From Leifsonia sp. C5G2 (GTDB lineage: Bacteria > Actinomycetota > Actinomycetes > Actinomycetales > Microbacteriaceae): a stretch of 55,463 nt of DNA. This document shows, piece by piece, positions 1-8,177 of this stretch. The DNA lies in contig NZ_JABFMV010000019.1 in NCBI RefSeq assembly GCF_013359685.1, forward strand, positions 1-55,463. The letters run 5' to 3'. The position numbers and the translations under genes are program-made. How positions within the stretch are numbered: the first letter of the stretch is position 1; each line of letters begins with the position of its first letter. The notes under the pieces are model-generated. The model did not search any database. It saw nothing but the letters and a program-made list of their open reading frames with translations, and was not told where the DNA came from.

Positions 1-123
1 GCCTACCTCGGCGCCTGCCCCCGCCCCGGCCATCAGCTCCTGAGTTGTTCGAGCGACACGCCGTCGCGCGGTCGAACAACTCAGGAGCTGATGGCTGGGG
101 CGGGGTCAGGCGCCGAGGTAGGC
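1..123. repeat. 52-bp near-perfect inverted repeat after livF
   Basis: Positions 1-52 and 72-123 are reverse complements with two mismatches; the inner 23 bp (30-52 with 72-94) are perfect and the loop (53-71) is only 19 bases. The right arm contains the last codons and stop of livF, so the left arm is an inverted copy of the livF 3' end in which the stop codon triplet has changed from TGA to TGC. The arm runs up to the window edge and may be longer. It would fold into a strong hairpin able to act as a terminator, but a sequencing or assembly fold-back artefact cannot be excluded. The loop carries the GCGACACGCCG core seen in other hairpins here. Confidence 0.85.
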
Positions 124-804
124 GGCGTGGAGCACGTCGGGGGAGGCGGCGAGGTCGGCGGCGGCGCCGGCGTAGGTGACGCGGCCGGAGGACACGACGA
201 GAGCGTCGGTCGCGACAGAGAGGGCCAGGTGCGTGAACTGCTCCACCAGGAGCACGCCGACGCCCGACTGCGCGAACTGCTCGATCACCGGCAGCAGCCG
301 CATGAACACCACCGGAGCGAGTCCGAGCGACATCTCGTCGATCAGCAGGTAGCGCGGCCGCGACGCGAACGCGCGTGCGAGCACCACCATCTGCTGCTCG
401 CCGCCCGACAGGAGGCCCGCCGCGCTTCCGCGCCGCTTCTCCAGCTCCGGGAAACGCGCGAGCGCCTCCTCCGTCGCGTCCGCCGAGCCGGCGGTGAGAC
501 GGATGTTCTCCTGGACCGTCAGCGACGGGAACACCGCCCGCCCCTGCTCGATGTGCACGATCCCGCGGCGCGCCCGCTGCACCCGCGACAGTCTCCCGAT
601 GGCCGTGCCGTCTGCGGTGATCGTGCCCCCGCTCGGGGCGACGATGCCGGAGACGGCCTCCAGCAGGCTCGTCTTCCCCGCGCCGTTCGGGCCGACGAGG
701 GCGGTGATGCGCCCCGGTTCGACCGCGAGGCTGACATCGCTGATGACGGGACCGGCGCCACGGCTCACCGTGACCGAGTCGAGGACGAGCGCGTCGGCGT
801 TCAC
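106..804 (-). CDS. livF: LivF-type ABC transporter ATP-binding protein
   Basis: A 232-residue ATPase subunit of a HAAT (branched-chain amino acid type) importer acting at the inner face of the membrane. Walker A (GPNGAGKT, about residue 38), the signature LSGGEQQ (about 135) and Walker B ending LLIDE are all intact, and the length is normal for LivF. It starts with GTG, its GTGA overlapping the stop of the upstream fused permease gene, so translation is coupled. It is the last gene of the minus-strand transporter operon. The transported substrate cannot be read from the ATPase; the dehydrogenase neighbours suggest a catabolic substrate rather than leucine itself (inference). Confidence 0.93.
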   Translation of the reverse strand: MNADALVLDSVTVSRGAGPVISDVSLAVEPGRITALVGPNGAGKTSLLEAVSGIVAPSGGTITADGTAIGRLSRVQRARRGIVHIEQGRAVFPSLTVQENIRLTAGSADATEEALARFPELEKRRGSAAGLLSGGEQQMVVLARAFASRPRYLLIDEMSLGLAPVVFMRLLPVIEQFAQSGVGVLLVEQFTHLALSVATDALVVSSGRVTYAGAAADLAASPDVLHAAYLGA

Positions 805-2549
805 AGCATCTCCGTTTCACCCATGTAGGCCTTCACGACGGCCGGGTCGGCCAGCACCTGCTCCTGCGGGCCGCTGGCGAGCACCTGGCCGAAGTCGAGC
901 ACGGTGATCGTGCCGCACACCGACCGCACCAGATCGAGGTCGTGCTCGATCAGGATGATCGACACTCCGAACCGCGCCGGGGCCCGCAGCAGTCGCTCCC
1001 CGAGCTCGACGTGCTCCTCATGCGACAGACCGGCGGCCGGCTCGTCGAGGATGAGCACCCGGGGACGCGACAGCACGTTCGCGGCCACCTCCACCAGGCG
1101 GCGGGTGCCCACATCCACGCTCTGCAGGCGCGTGCGGGCGGGCGGGCAGCCGAAGAAGGCGAGGGTCTCCTCGACCTCGCCGAGGGCGACACGGCGCCGG
1201 GCGACGAACCGCACGTACGCCTCGATGGTCAGGGTCGGGGGCACGCGGTCCTGCTGGAAGGTGCGCCGCAGCCCGAGCCGCGCGCGCTTGGCGGGCGACA
1301 AGCCCTGCAGCGGCCGGCCGTCCAGCGAGACGGAGCCGGTGTGCTGGGGGAGGAAACCGGTGACCGCGTCGGTGAACGTCGACTTCCCTGCGCCGTTGGG
1401 CCCGATGAGGCCGACGATGGTCCGCTCCGGCACGACCAGGCTGACGCCGTCCAGCGCCTTCACCTGCCCGAAGGCGACGCCGAGGTCGTCGACGACCAGG
1501 ACGGGCGCACCGGCAGGTGCCGCGGCGGGGCTCTCGGCGGCGCCGAGGGCGACGTCGGCGTCGAGCGGCGCCGTCGGCCGCGGCGGCGTCCTCCTCGCCT
1601 GCCGCTTCCACCAGGCGTTGCGGATGCCCTGGCCGAGGTTGCTGCCGCTGGTGAGCGCCTGCACGCCGAGCACGCCGAAGATGACGAAGGCCCAGTCCTG
1701 CGGGATGCCCCAGCGCTTGAGCAGCTCCGGCACCGCGACCCAGAGGATCCCGCCGAAGACCGCCATGTCGATCAGGTAGGCGCCGGACATCACCGCGAGC
1801 ACGTACAGCGCGAGCGACTGGATGGGCGTGAACGAGCTGGCGAACGGCAGGCCGACCTGCCCGGCGATGAGACCGCCGCTGATGCCGGCGAGCGTGGCGC
1901 TCACCGCGAACGCGGTCAGCTTCGCTCCGCGCACGCTCGCGCCGACGGACGCCGTGCCGCGCTCCGAGAACGCGACCGACTTCCAGCTGGAGCCCCAGCG
2001 GCCGCTCTGCAGGAAGTACACGGCGATGCCGCACACGACGAGCACGAGCACGCTGAAGAAGAAGTACGAGCGGTCGTCGCTGAACGCGTCGGGCCGGAGC
2101 ACCGGGATCCCGTCGGTCGAGCCGGGGAACTGGATCTGCACCAGCGTGACATCCGCGGCGGCGGCGAAGCCGAGGGTGACCACCGCGAGGTTGACCCCGC
2201 GCAGCCGCAGAGCGGGGAGGCCCACCAGCACGCCGACGATGCCGGCGGCGGCGGCGCCCAGGATCAGCCAGACGATGAAGCCTCCGGGTGCCTGGAGCAC
2301 GTTGAGGAGCGAGACCACCCAGGCGCCGACCGCCGCGAAGGTCAGCTGGCAGAGGGCGATCATCCCGGCGCTGCCGGTGACGATGCCGAGTCCCAGGATG
2401 GCGATCGCCGCGACCACGGCGCTCACGGCGAGGAAGACGAAGTAGCCGGAGAGCGACTCGCTCAGCAGGTAGCCGACGCCGAGGGCGAGAAGCCCGGCGG
2501 CGAAGGGGAACGCGATCCTGACCGCGCGGGAGGAGCTAGCGCGCTGCAT
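801..2549 (-). CDS. Fused LivM permease-LivG ATPase
   Basis: A 582-residue fusion of two HAAT subunits that are usually separate. Residues about 1-310 form a LivM-type permease with eight to ten hydrophobic segments; a proline/alanine-rich linker (about 315-345) leads to a LivG-type ATPase with Walker A (GPNGAGKS, about 385) and Walker B (VLILDEPAAGL). The ABC signature is unusual: VDVGTRR where LSYGxQR is typical, so the signature serine is replaced by aspartate, which may alter ATP contact. A strong ribosome site (AAGGAGGTG) precedes the ATG. It overlaps livH by 14 bases and livF by 4. Such M-G fusions occur in actinobacteria; the subunit ratio would be fixed at one to one. Confidence 0.92.
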   Translation of the reverse strand: MQRASSSRAVRIAFPFAAGLLALGVGYLLSESLSGYFVFLAVSAVVAAIAILGLGIVTGSAGMIALCQLTFAAVGAWVVSLLNVLQAPGGFIVWLILGAAAAGIVGVLVGLPALRLRGVNLAVVTLGFAAAADVTLVQIQFPGSTDGIPVLRPDAFSDDRSYFFFSVLVLVVCGIAVYFLQSGRWGSSWKSVAFSERGTASVGASVRGAKLTAFAVSATLAGISGGLIAGQVGLPFASSFTPIQSLALYVLAVMSGAYLIDMAVFGGILWVAVPELLKRWGIPQDWAFVIFGVLGVQALTSGSNLGQGIRNAWWKRQARRTPPRPTAPLDADVALGAAESPAAAPAGAPVLVVDDLGVAFGQVKALDGVSLVVPERTIVGLIGPNGAGKSTFTDAVTGFLPQHTGSVSLDGRPLQGLSPAKRARLGLRRTFQQDRVPPTLTIEAYVRFVARRRVALGEVEETLAFFGCPPARTRLQSVDVGTRRLVEVAANVLSRPRVLILDEPAAGLSHEEHVELGERLLRAPARFGVSIILIEHDLDLVRSVCGTITVLDFGQVLASGPQEQVLADPAVVKAYMGETEML

Positions 2550-3396
2550 CCCACACCTCCTTGCGCTGGGTCCACAGAAGGAAGACGACGATGAAGAGGA
2601 ACGGGAGGAAGTTGCGCACGAACGACACCTGGTCGATCTGCGCGACCAGCCCGCTGAGGAGGCCGAGCACCAGGCCGCCGACGACCGCGAGGTCGAGCCG
2701 GCGGAACGCGCCGAGGAGGGCGGCGGCCGAGGCGGGGACGATGAGCATCGACAGGCTGGTGGCGTCGTTCGACTGGGAGGGCGCGACGATGACGATCGCG
2801 AGTGCCGAGATGACCCCGGTCACCGCCCAGACCGAGACGCTGAGGGGCTTCGACGGGATGCCGATGAGCTCCGCCGTCGTCGGCCGCTCGGAGAGGGCCC
2901 GCAGCTTCGTGCCGATCGACGTGCGGGTGAGCATCAGCCGGCAGCCGACGGCGACCACGATCGCGAGCGTGACGGTCACGACCGTGACCTGCGAGATCAC
3001 GACGCCGCCGACGCTGAATGCGGGACCGGCGATGATCGGCGCGAACGGCTGCGGCTTGTTGCCGAACAAGATGAATGAGAGCGAGATGAGCAGCAGCAGC
3101 GGTCCGACGGTCACCGCCGAGCGGGTGGTGGTGTCCGCCTCGGCGAGCCAGGTCGCGACGATGAGCCCGATGACGGCGCTCAGCGCGCCGCCGAGCAGCA
3201 CGCCGAGGGTCGAGGCGACCCAGATCGGCCACCCGGCATGGCTCACCAGCCACACGGCGACGAAGCCGCCGAACATGCCGGTCGCGGCCTGCGCGAAGTT
3301 GACGACCCGCACCAGGCGGCTCATCAGGGTCAGGCACACCGCCAGCACGGCGTACAGTCCGCCGGCGGCCAGGCCGGCGAGGGCGCCCTGCAGCAT
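2536..3396 (-). CDS. livH: LivH-type ABC permease
   Basis: A 286-residue integral membrane permease with about eight hydrophobic helices, the standard length and hydropathy of LivH. It pairs with the LivM half of the downstream fusion to form the translocation pore. The ATG is preceded by AAAGGAG at good spacing. It is separated by 84 bases from the upstream binding-protein gene and overlaps the fused livMG gene by 14 bases, so it belongs to the same transcript. Substrate unknown. Confidence 0.92.
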   Translation of the reverse strand: MLQGALAGLAAGGLYAVLAVCLTLMSRLVRVVNFAQAATGMFGGFVAVWLVSHAGWPIWVASTLGVLLGGALSAVIGLIVATWLAEADTTTRSAVTVGPLLLLISLSFILFGNKPQPFAPIIAGPAFSVGGVVISQVTVVTVTLAIVVAVGCRLMLTRTSIGTKLRALSERPTTAELIGIPSKPLSVSVWAVTGVISALAIVIVAPSQSNDATSLSMLIVPASAAALLGAFRRLDLAVVGGLVLGLLSGLVAQIDQVSFVRNFLPFLFIVVFLLWTQRKEVWDAAR

Positions 3397-3426
3397 GGGC
3401 GGCTCCTTTCGAGGGGATCGGGATGT

Positions 3427-3469
3427 GGGCGCCCGGCCGGCGGCAGCAGCTTCCGCCGCCCGGGCGCCC
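3427..3469. terminator. Intra-operon hairpin between binding protein and livH
   Basis: Arms 3427-3436 (GGGCGCCCGG) and 3460-3469 (CCGGGCGCCC) are perfect complements, with inner GGCGGC/GCCGCC pairing. There is no T tract on the minus strand. Position just after the binding-protein stop suggests it stabilises or attenuates the transcript so that the binding protein is made in excess over the permease, a common arrangement (inference). Confidence 0.6.
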
Positions 3470-3480
3470 GGTCGTGCGGG

Positions 3481-4668
3481 CTACTTCTGGGGGATGCGGA
3501 TCCAGTCCTGCCCGTTGAGCTCCCATTTATTGGTCCCGGTGGTGAGCTTGATCGGCCAGCCCGCGGTGTTGTCCGCGTGGGTCTTGCCGGTGCCGAAGAC
3601 GTACGGCGTTCCCACCATCGGGTTGGTGATCTCCTTCATCTCGTGCAGCGCCTTGGTGACGGACTCGCGGGTGATGTCGCCCTTGATGCCCTGAGCCACC
3701 TGGATGAAGTACTTCGCGGCGAGGTAGCCGCCCTGCGAGAAGGAGGTGAGCGGGATGTCGTTCTTCGTCATCAGGTCGCGCCAGTCCTTGTTGATGTCGC
3801 TCGACGCGTCCGTGAACGGGTAGAACTCGGCCGGCACGTAGATGCCGGCGCCCGCGTCGCTGACCGCCTTGGCGAAGTTGTCGGAGTAGACGCTGGTCAG
3901 GTAGAGCCAGTTGACGTCCTTCCAGCCCTGCGCGTTCGCGGCCTTGACCTGCGCGATCGCGTCCGGCTCGACGGGGTTGATCGCCAGCGCCTTGCAGCCG
4001 GCGTCCTTCGCCTTGACGATGTAGGGCGTGTAGTCGCTCGCGCCGTACGGCACGGTGTCGTCGACGTAGAGCGGCTTCTTGCCCGTGATCTCCGTCCAGC
4101 GGTCGATCGCCTTCTGGTAGGCGGGGCGGGTGGAGCCGGCGATCTCGAGCAGCACGCAGATGTCGTCGAGCTTCGCGACCTCCGAGCCCCAGTACAGGGT
4201 GAGGGTCATGTCGTTGAACGGCCCGACGTTCGCCGGGGCGATGTTGGGGCTGTTGAAGCATCCCGTGTCGACGCCGATTCCCGGCACCGAGAGGATCTTC
4301 TGCTGCTCGTAGTACTTGGCGTTGATCTCGCACTCGATCAGGCTCGCGGAGCCGACCATGGTGACGGCCTCGTCGCTGCCGACCAGCTCGCGGGCGTTCG
4401 CGGAAGCGGTCGCCGGGTCGCCCTTGTCGTCGAGCGCCTTGTAGTCGATCTTGCGCCCGTCGATGCCGCCCTTGGCGTTCTGGTCGGCGAAGACGGCGGC
4501 GGCCGCCTGCGACGCCTCCGGGAACGTCGCCGCGCCGCTCTTGGTGTTCACGGAGCCGACGACGATCGGCGCGTCCGCGCCGCCTCCGCCGCCGCCGGAA
4601 CAGCCGCTCAGGACGAGTGCTGCGGATGCGGCGACCGCGGCCGCCGCGTAAAGAATGTGCTTCCTCAT
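3481..4668 (-). CDS. HAAT-family substrate-binding lipoprotein
   Basis: A 395-residue periplasmic-type binding protein of the Leu/Ile/Val-binding (type I) fold, anchored as a lipoprotein outside the membrane. The chosen ATG gives a textbook lipoprotein signal (MRKHILYAAAA...LVLSGC) with the lipobox LSGC about residue 22, followed by a glycine run; reading upstream of this ATG gives non-homologous low-complexity residues. The mature part begins IVVGSVNTKSG, as is usual for the family. It is the first transporter gene, 127 bases after the SnoaL-like gene, and is followed by a hairpin before livH. Ligand unknown; the family takes amino acids, amides, urea and aromatic compounds. Confidence 0.93.
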   Translation of the reverse strand: MRKHILYAAAAVAASAALVLSGCSGGGGGGADAPIVVGSVNTKSGAATFPEASQAAAAVFADQNAKGGIDGRKIDYKALDDKGDPATASANARELVGSDEAVTMVGSASLIECEINAKYYEQQKILSVPGIGVDTGCFNSPNIAPANVGPFNDMTLTLYWGSEVAKLDDICVLLEIAGSTRPAYQKAIDRWTEITGKKPLYVDDTVPYGASDYTPYIVKAKDAGCKALAINPVEPDAIAQVKAANAQGWKDVNWLYLTSVYSDNFAKAVSDAGAGIYVPAEFYPFTDASSDINKDWRDLMTKNDIPLTSFSQGGYLAAKYFIQVAQGIKGDITRESVTKALHEMKEITNPMVGTPYVFGTGKTHADNTAGWPIKLTTGTNKWELNGQDWIRIPQK

Positions 4669-4694
4669 GTGCGCTTCCCTGCCTCTGAAGGTGC

Positions 4695-4716
4695 GCCACG
4701 ACCACTCCGTCGTGGC
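4695..4716. promoter_or_regulatory. Inverted repeat upstream of binding-protein gene
   Basis: GCCACGAC (4695-4702) and GTCGTGGC (4709-4716) are perfect complements around a 6-base loop, 27 bases upstream of the binding-protein start. It could be a regulator site for a transporter promoter in the 127-base gap 4669-4795 or an mRNA hairpin in the leader. No clear -10/-35 pair is visible in the gap. Confidence 0.4.
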
Positions 4717-4795
4717 TTTCGGTGTTCCGACGGTAGGGCCGTGGCGCTCTCCGCCTGTTGACTGTGCCCGCATCCCTCTTGTCCGCCCGCGCCTG

Positions 4796-5185
4796 TCACG
4801 TGAGGGCGGCGCGCACGAGCGCGGTGTCGGTGAATTGCTCGAAGGCCACGACGCGGCCACCGGCGAGTCGCCAGACGTGCGCGACGCGTGCTTCGAAGAA
4901 GCGGCCGGTGGCGCGGTGGGTGCCGCTGTACGTGCCGATCCCGATGACGGTGTCGCCGCCGTCGATCAGTTCGTCGATGGCGGCGGTGTAGCCGTCCCAC
5001 TCCGCGCCGATGCGCTCGAAGACGCCGCGGCGGACCTCCTCCGGCCCGATGTAGGTGCCGGCGTAGGGGAATCCGGCCATCTCGGTCCAGCGTGCGTCGG
5101 GGGCGAGTGGGGCGAGCATCCCGTCGATGTCCCCGCGATCGCTCGCGGCGTAGTGATCGCGGATGATCTCGTGATTGCTGGGCAA
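4796..5185 (-). CDS. SnoaL-like / NTF2-fold protein
   Basis: A 129-residue protein matching the SnoaL-like, ketosteroid-isomerase-related fold: an N-terminal helix (HEIIRDHYAASDRGDIDGML), the PLAPDARWTE strand and the late VAHVWRLAGGRVVAFEQFTD strands are typical. Members are small cone-shaped isomerases, hydrolases or binding proteins, often in catabolic operons. GGAGAA precedes its ATG. It lies 12 bases after moaF, so it is clearly cotranscribed with it. The catalytic role here is unknown; isomerisation or binding of an intermediate is plausible. Confidence 0.85.
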   Translation of the reverse strand: MPSNHEIIRDHYAASDRGDIDGMLAPLAPDARWTEMAGFPYAGTYIGPEEVRRGVFERIGAEWDGYTAAIDELIDGGDTVIGIGTYSGTHRATGRFFEARVAHVWRLAGGRVVAFEQFTDTALVRAALT

Positions 5186-5197
5186 TGTGTTCTCCGT

Positions 5198-5974
5198 TCA
5201 GACGGGCTGGGCGTCGGGATACGACACCGAGCCGAGCGGGTAGATGTGGCCGCCGGCGCGGGAGTGCTCCGACTCGCCTGCGCCGTTCAGGCCGAGGAAG
5301 ATGCCCGTGGTGCGCAGTGCGTACCCCAGGTCGTGCAGCCAGACGCTGGCGACCGCGATGCGGAACTCGCGGAAGCAGAACAGGTACAGGCCGTCCTGGA
5401 ACTTCCACACGGTGGACAGGTCCATGTCGCCGTGGCCGCGCTGCACTCCTTCGAGGCACTGCCAGGCGTAGCGCCGGCTGGAGACGTACACGTGCTCGTA
5501 CAGGTGGTGCGGGCTGTAGCGATAGATGTTGCGCTTGCCGATCAGGTCGCGAGAGGGGGCGGGCACTTCGCCGGTCGGCTCGCCGCCGTCGGTGACGGCC
5601 GCGTGGAACTCCTGCCTCACGCGCGGCTCGCCCTCCACCTCCTCCTCGCCGATGCGGGAGAACGTGACCAGCGCGCGGTGGGTGGAGGTGGAGTAGACGA
5701 TGGTGACCGCCTCGCGCTCGCGGCTGGTCAGCGGCAGATTCACGAACACGACATCGTCGCGCACGGCGACGGCGTCGTACGGGTCGCGGACCCCGTTCCA
5801 GACGACCTCGTCGGCGTCGAAGGCGAGGTCGAGCCGGGAACCGTCGTCCAGGGTCAGTGCGATGCGCGTCCCGGTGAGGTGGGCGCCGGGGAGGCGGTAG
5901 GTGTCGATCCCCGCGGCGAACTCGTCGTAGGTGCGCCACTCGTCGGCGGCCGGATCGGTGGTGGTGTCGGACAT
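5198..5974 (-). CDS. moaF: MoaF-family protein
   Basis: A 258-residue protein that I recognise as MoaF, with an N-terminal domain (about 10-110, ending LVTFSRI) and the conserved C-terminal part (RYSPHHLYEHVY, CLEGVQRG, DLSTVWKFQDGLYLFCFREF). MoaF was named for the Klebsiella monoamine (tyramine) regulon next to moaE-type genes; the name overlaps with molybdopterin genes but no molybdenum-cofactor gene occurs here. Both domains look like lipocalin-type barrels, suggesting small-molecule binding. AAAGGA precedes the ATG; it is 25 bases behind the SDR gene in the same operon. Biochemical function is not established. Confidence 0.82.
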   Translation of the reverse strand: MSDTTTDPAADEWRTYDEFAAGIDTYRLPGAHLTGTRIALTLDDGSRLDLAFDADEVVWNGVRDPYDAVAVRDDVVFVNLPLTSREREAVTIVYSTSTHRALVTFSRIGEEEVEGEPRVRQEFHAAVTDGGEPTGEVPAPSRDLIGKRNIYRYSPHHLYEHVYVSSRRYAWQCLEGVQRGHGDMDLSTVWKFQDGLYLFCFREFRIAVASVWLHDLGYALRTTGIFLGLNGAGESEHSRAGGHIYPLGSVSYPDAQPV

Positions 5975-5999
5975 CTCGTTCCTTTCGTGGTGCAGGGGC

Positions 6000-6737
6000 T
6001 CAGCGCAGCGAGTAGCCGCCGTCGATGAGCAGGTCGGTGCCGTGGCAGTAGCCCGCCTCGTCGGAGAGCAGGTAGAGGGTGCCGGCCGCGATCTCCTCGA
6101 TCGAGGCGAAGCGTCCGGCGACGGTCCCGGGCAGCCAGGCGGGATGCATCCCCGCGTCGGCTTCGAGGAACGGCGTGGAGACGTAGCCGGGGGAGACGGT
6201 GTTGACCCGCACGCCGCGTCCGCCCCACTCCACGGCGAGGTCGCGCACGAGCGCCGTCACGCCGGCCTTGGCTGTGTTGTACGCGACGGTGCGCTGCGGC
6301 ACGTTGACCACCCGGTTCCCCGACATCGAGGCGATGGCGACCATGCTGCCGCGACCCGCCGCGAGCATCGGCCGGGCGAACGCGCGCAGTGTCAGGAACA
6401 CGCCCCGCAGGTTCACCGCGATGACGGCGTCGAAGTCGGCGACGGCGAGATCCTCAGCGGGGGTGTCGGCCCCGCGGATGCCCGCATTGGCGACGACGTG
6501 ATCCACCCGGCCGCCGCTCAGCGACAGGACATCCGCCGCCGCCCGGGCGACCGAGTCCGCGTCGGAGACGTCGCACGGAACATGCTCGCCGACTCCTCCC
6601 GGCCCGAGGTCCAGCCCGAAGACCTGCGCCCCCTCCGCCTCCAGCCGGGAGGCGATCCCGCGGCCGATGCCGCTGGTCGTCCCCGTCACGACGGCGACGC
6701 GGCCGCCGAAGCGGCCGGGGCCGGGCCCGCCGTTCAC
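6000..6737 (-). CDS. Short-chain dehydrogenase/reductase
   Basis: A 245-residue classical SDR: TGTTSGIG cofactor motif (about residues 17-24), NAG motif, catalytic Ser in SMSG, and YNTAK (Tyr-x3-Lys) about residue 152. The acidic residue after the second strand (FGLDLG) favours NAD(H). The start is GTG at 6737, whose GTGA overlaps the stop of the upstream alcohol dehydrogenase, so the two oxidoreductases are translationally coupled. Probably oxidises or reduces a hydroxyl/keto group in the pathway of this operon; substrate unknown. Confidence 0.93.
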   Translation of the reverse strand: MNGGPGPGRFGGRVAVVTGTTSGIGRGIASRLEAEGAQVFGLDLGPGGVGEHVPCDVSDADSVARAAADVLSLSGGRVDHVVANAGIRGADTPAEDLAVADFDAVIAVNLRGVFLTLRAFARPMLAAGRGSMVAIASMSGNRVVNVPQRTVAYNTAKAGVTALVRDLAVEWGGRGVRVNTVSPGYVSTPFLEADAGMHPAWLPGTVAGRFASIEEIAAGTLYLLSDEAGYCHGTDLLIDGGYSLR

Positions 6738-7948
6738 GCGGCGGCCCAGGGGTCGACGACGACCTTGACGACGTCGTCGGCGCGGCTCTCGATCAGGTCG
6801 TAGGCCGACGCGACGCCCGCGAGCGCGACCCGGTGCGTGACCAGCTCCTCGAAGGGATGCTCGCCCCGCTCCAGCAGGCGGATCGCCGGCTCGAACCCTC
6901 CGGCCGACAGGAACGACGGCAGCAGGTCGATCTCCCTGGTCAGCAGGTCCTCGTCCGCGAGGAAGGTGACGGGGGCGGCCGCGCCGCAGGCGCCGGCGAG
7001 CACCACCCGGCCGCCGCGGCGCACCAGGCGCACGGCCTGCTGCTGGGCGGCGGGAGTTCCCGCGATCTCCAGGACCAGGTCGGGTCGCCTGCCGCCGAGT
7101 ACCCGCCGCACGGCGGCGTCCACTGCCTCCGCGGTTCCCGCCTCGCGGAGGTTGACGGTCGCATCGGCGCCGAAGCGGCGCGCGAGCGCCAGCCGGTTCT
7201 CGCGGGTGCCGACCACGACGACCCCGCCTGCGCCCGCCGAGCGGGCCGCGGCCGCCGCCAGCAGCCCGACCGGGCCGGGACCGATGACGACGACGTCCTC
7301 GCCCGGGGCCAGGCGGCCGCGCCCGAGGGCGCGGCACGCGACGGCGAGCGGCTCGACCAGGACCGCGCGGCGCCACGGGAGTCCGTCGGGCAGACGGTGC
7401 ACCACCGCCTCCGCGGGCACCCACAGGTGCTCGGCGTAGCCGCCCCAGAGCCCCGGCTCCACCGTCGCCGGGATGTTGACGCCCAGTTGGCGGCCCGGCC
7501 CCGAGACGGTCGCGGGGTCGTCCGCCTCGCACAGGTTGTAGCGTCCCTCCCGGCAGCGGGCGCAGGAGCGGCAGGGGAGCAGCATCTCCACCGCCACGGC
7601 GTCGCCGACCGCGAGGCCGCGCCGCTCTGCCGCGTCGCGCCCGATCGCGGCGACCTCGCCGACGAACTCGTGGCCGGGCACCAGGGGGAAGGGGTCGCCG
7701 ATGTGACCGGCGAGGAGGTGCAGGTCGGTCGCGCAGACCCCGACCAGGGCGACGCGGAGGAGAAGGTCGCCGGGACCCGGCTGCGGGAGGGGCGCCTCGC
7801 GCAGCTCGATCGCACCGGCGCGGGGGAACACCACCTGGTGGGTCGTCGCGGGGAGGTCCGCCGTGCGCTCCCGCCGTTCGCCCGGCGCGGAGCCCGTCGC
7901 TGCCGTCGGGGCGGCCGTCGGCGCGGCGGGCGAGGGTGATGCGGACAT
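6734..7948 (-). CDS. Zinc-dependent alcohol dehydrogenase (MDR)
   Basis: A 404-residue medium-chain dehydrogenase. Catalytic zinc ligands are visible (GVCATDLH Cys, PGHEF His-Glu, VEPLAVA Glu), and the structural zinc lobe is complete (PCRSCARCREGRYNLC). The Rossmann motif is GPGPVG. The ATG at 7948 has GGAGG six bases upstream and adds a 40-residue Ala/Pro/Thr-rich N-terminal extension before the catalytic domain. Similar to sorbitol/threonine/polyol dehydrogenases. First gene of the catabolic operon that continues into the SDR, moaF, the SnoaL-like gene and the transporter. Confidence 0.92.
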   Translation of the reverse strand: MSASPSPAAPTAAPTAATGSAPGERRERTADLPATTHQVVFPRAGAIELREAPLPQPGPGDLLLRVALVGVCATDLHLLAGHIGDPFPLVPGHEFVGEVAAIGRDAAERRGLAVGDAVAVEMLLPCRSCARCREGRYNLCEADDPATVSGPGRQLGVNIPATVEPGLWGGYAEHLWVPAEAVVHRLPDGLPWRRAVLVEPLAVACRALGRGRLAPGEDVVVIGPGPVGLLAAAAARSAGAGGVVVVGTRENRLALARRFGADATVNLREAGTAEAVDAAVRRVLGGRRPDLVLEIAGTPAAQQQAVRLVRRGGRVVLAGACGAAAPVTFLADEDLLTREIDLLPSFLSAGGFEPAIRLLERGEHPFEELVTHRVALAGVASAYDLIESRADDVVKVVVDPWAAA

Positions 7949-8177
7949 CGGGCCTCCGTTCCGCCCGGGCAGCTCCGCCCGGGCGGACCCATCCTCCGCG
8001 GCTCGGTCCCGCCCCCTCAACGGGCGTGCGGCATCCCTACGCCCACGTCCAACGCCCGTTCCCTCCCGCACAAGTCGCCCGGACGAGAGGCCCGGTCCGA
8101 TCCCTGGGTCGCGGCACGCCGTATCCGCGTCGGGACTGCGGCGTGTTGCGCCCCACGGATGCGGCCCCGTCTCCGGG
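7949..8177. promoter_or_regulatory. Promoter region of the catabolic operon
   Basis: A 229-base non-coding stretch between the AraC-type regulator and the alcohol dehydrogenase. It holds TCCGCCCGGGCGGA (7974-7987, a perfect 14-bp palindrome) and a nearby partial copy TTCCGCCCGGGC (7959-7970), candidates for regulator binding. Near the regulator stop, GCGGCACGCCG (8110-8120) and CGGCGTGTTGC (8139-8149) can pair imperfectly, probably the regulator's terminator; 8139-8161 closely resembles the hairpin arm at 29838-29860. Confidence 0.45.

Noticed and set aside
5198-5974. Molybdenum-cofactor biosynthesis locus because of the name MoaF
   Set aside because: No other moa, moe or mob gene is present and the operon is catabolic; MoaF takes its name from the monoamine regulon.
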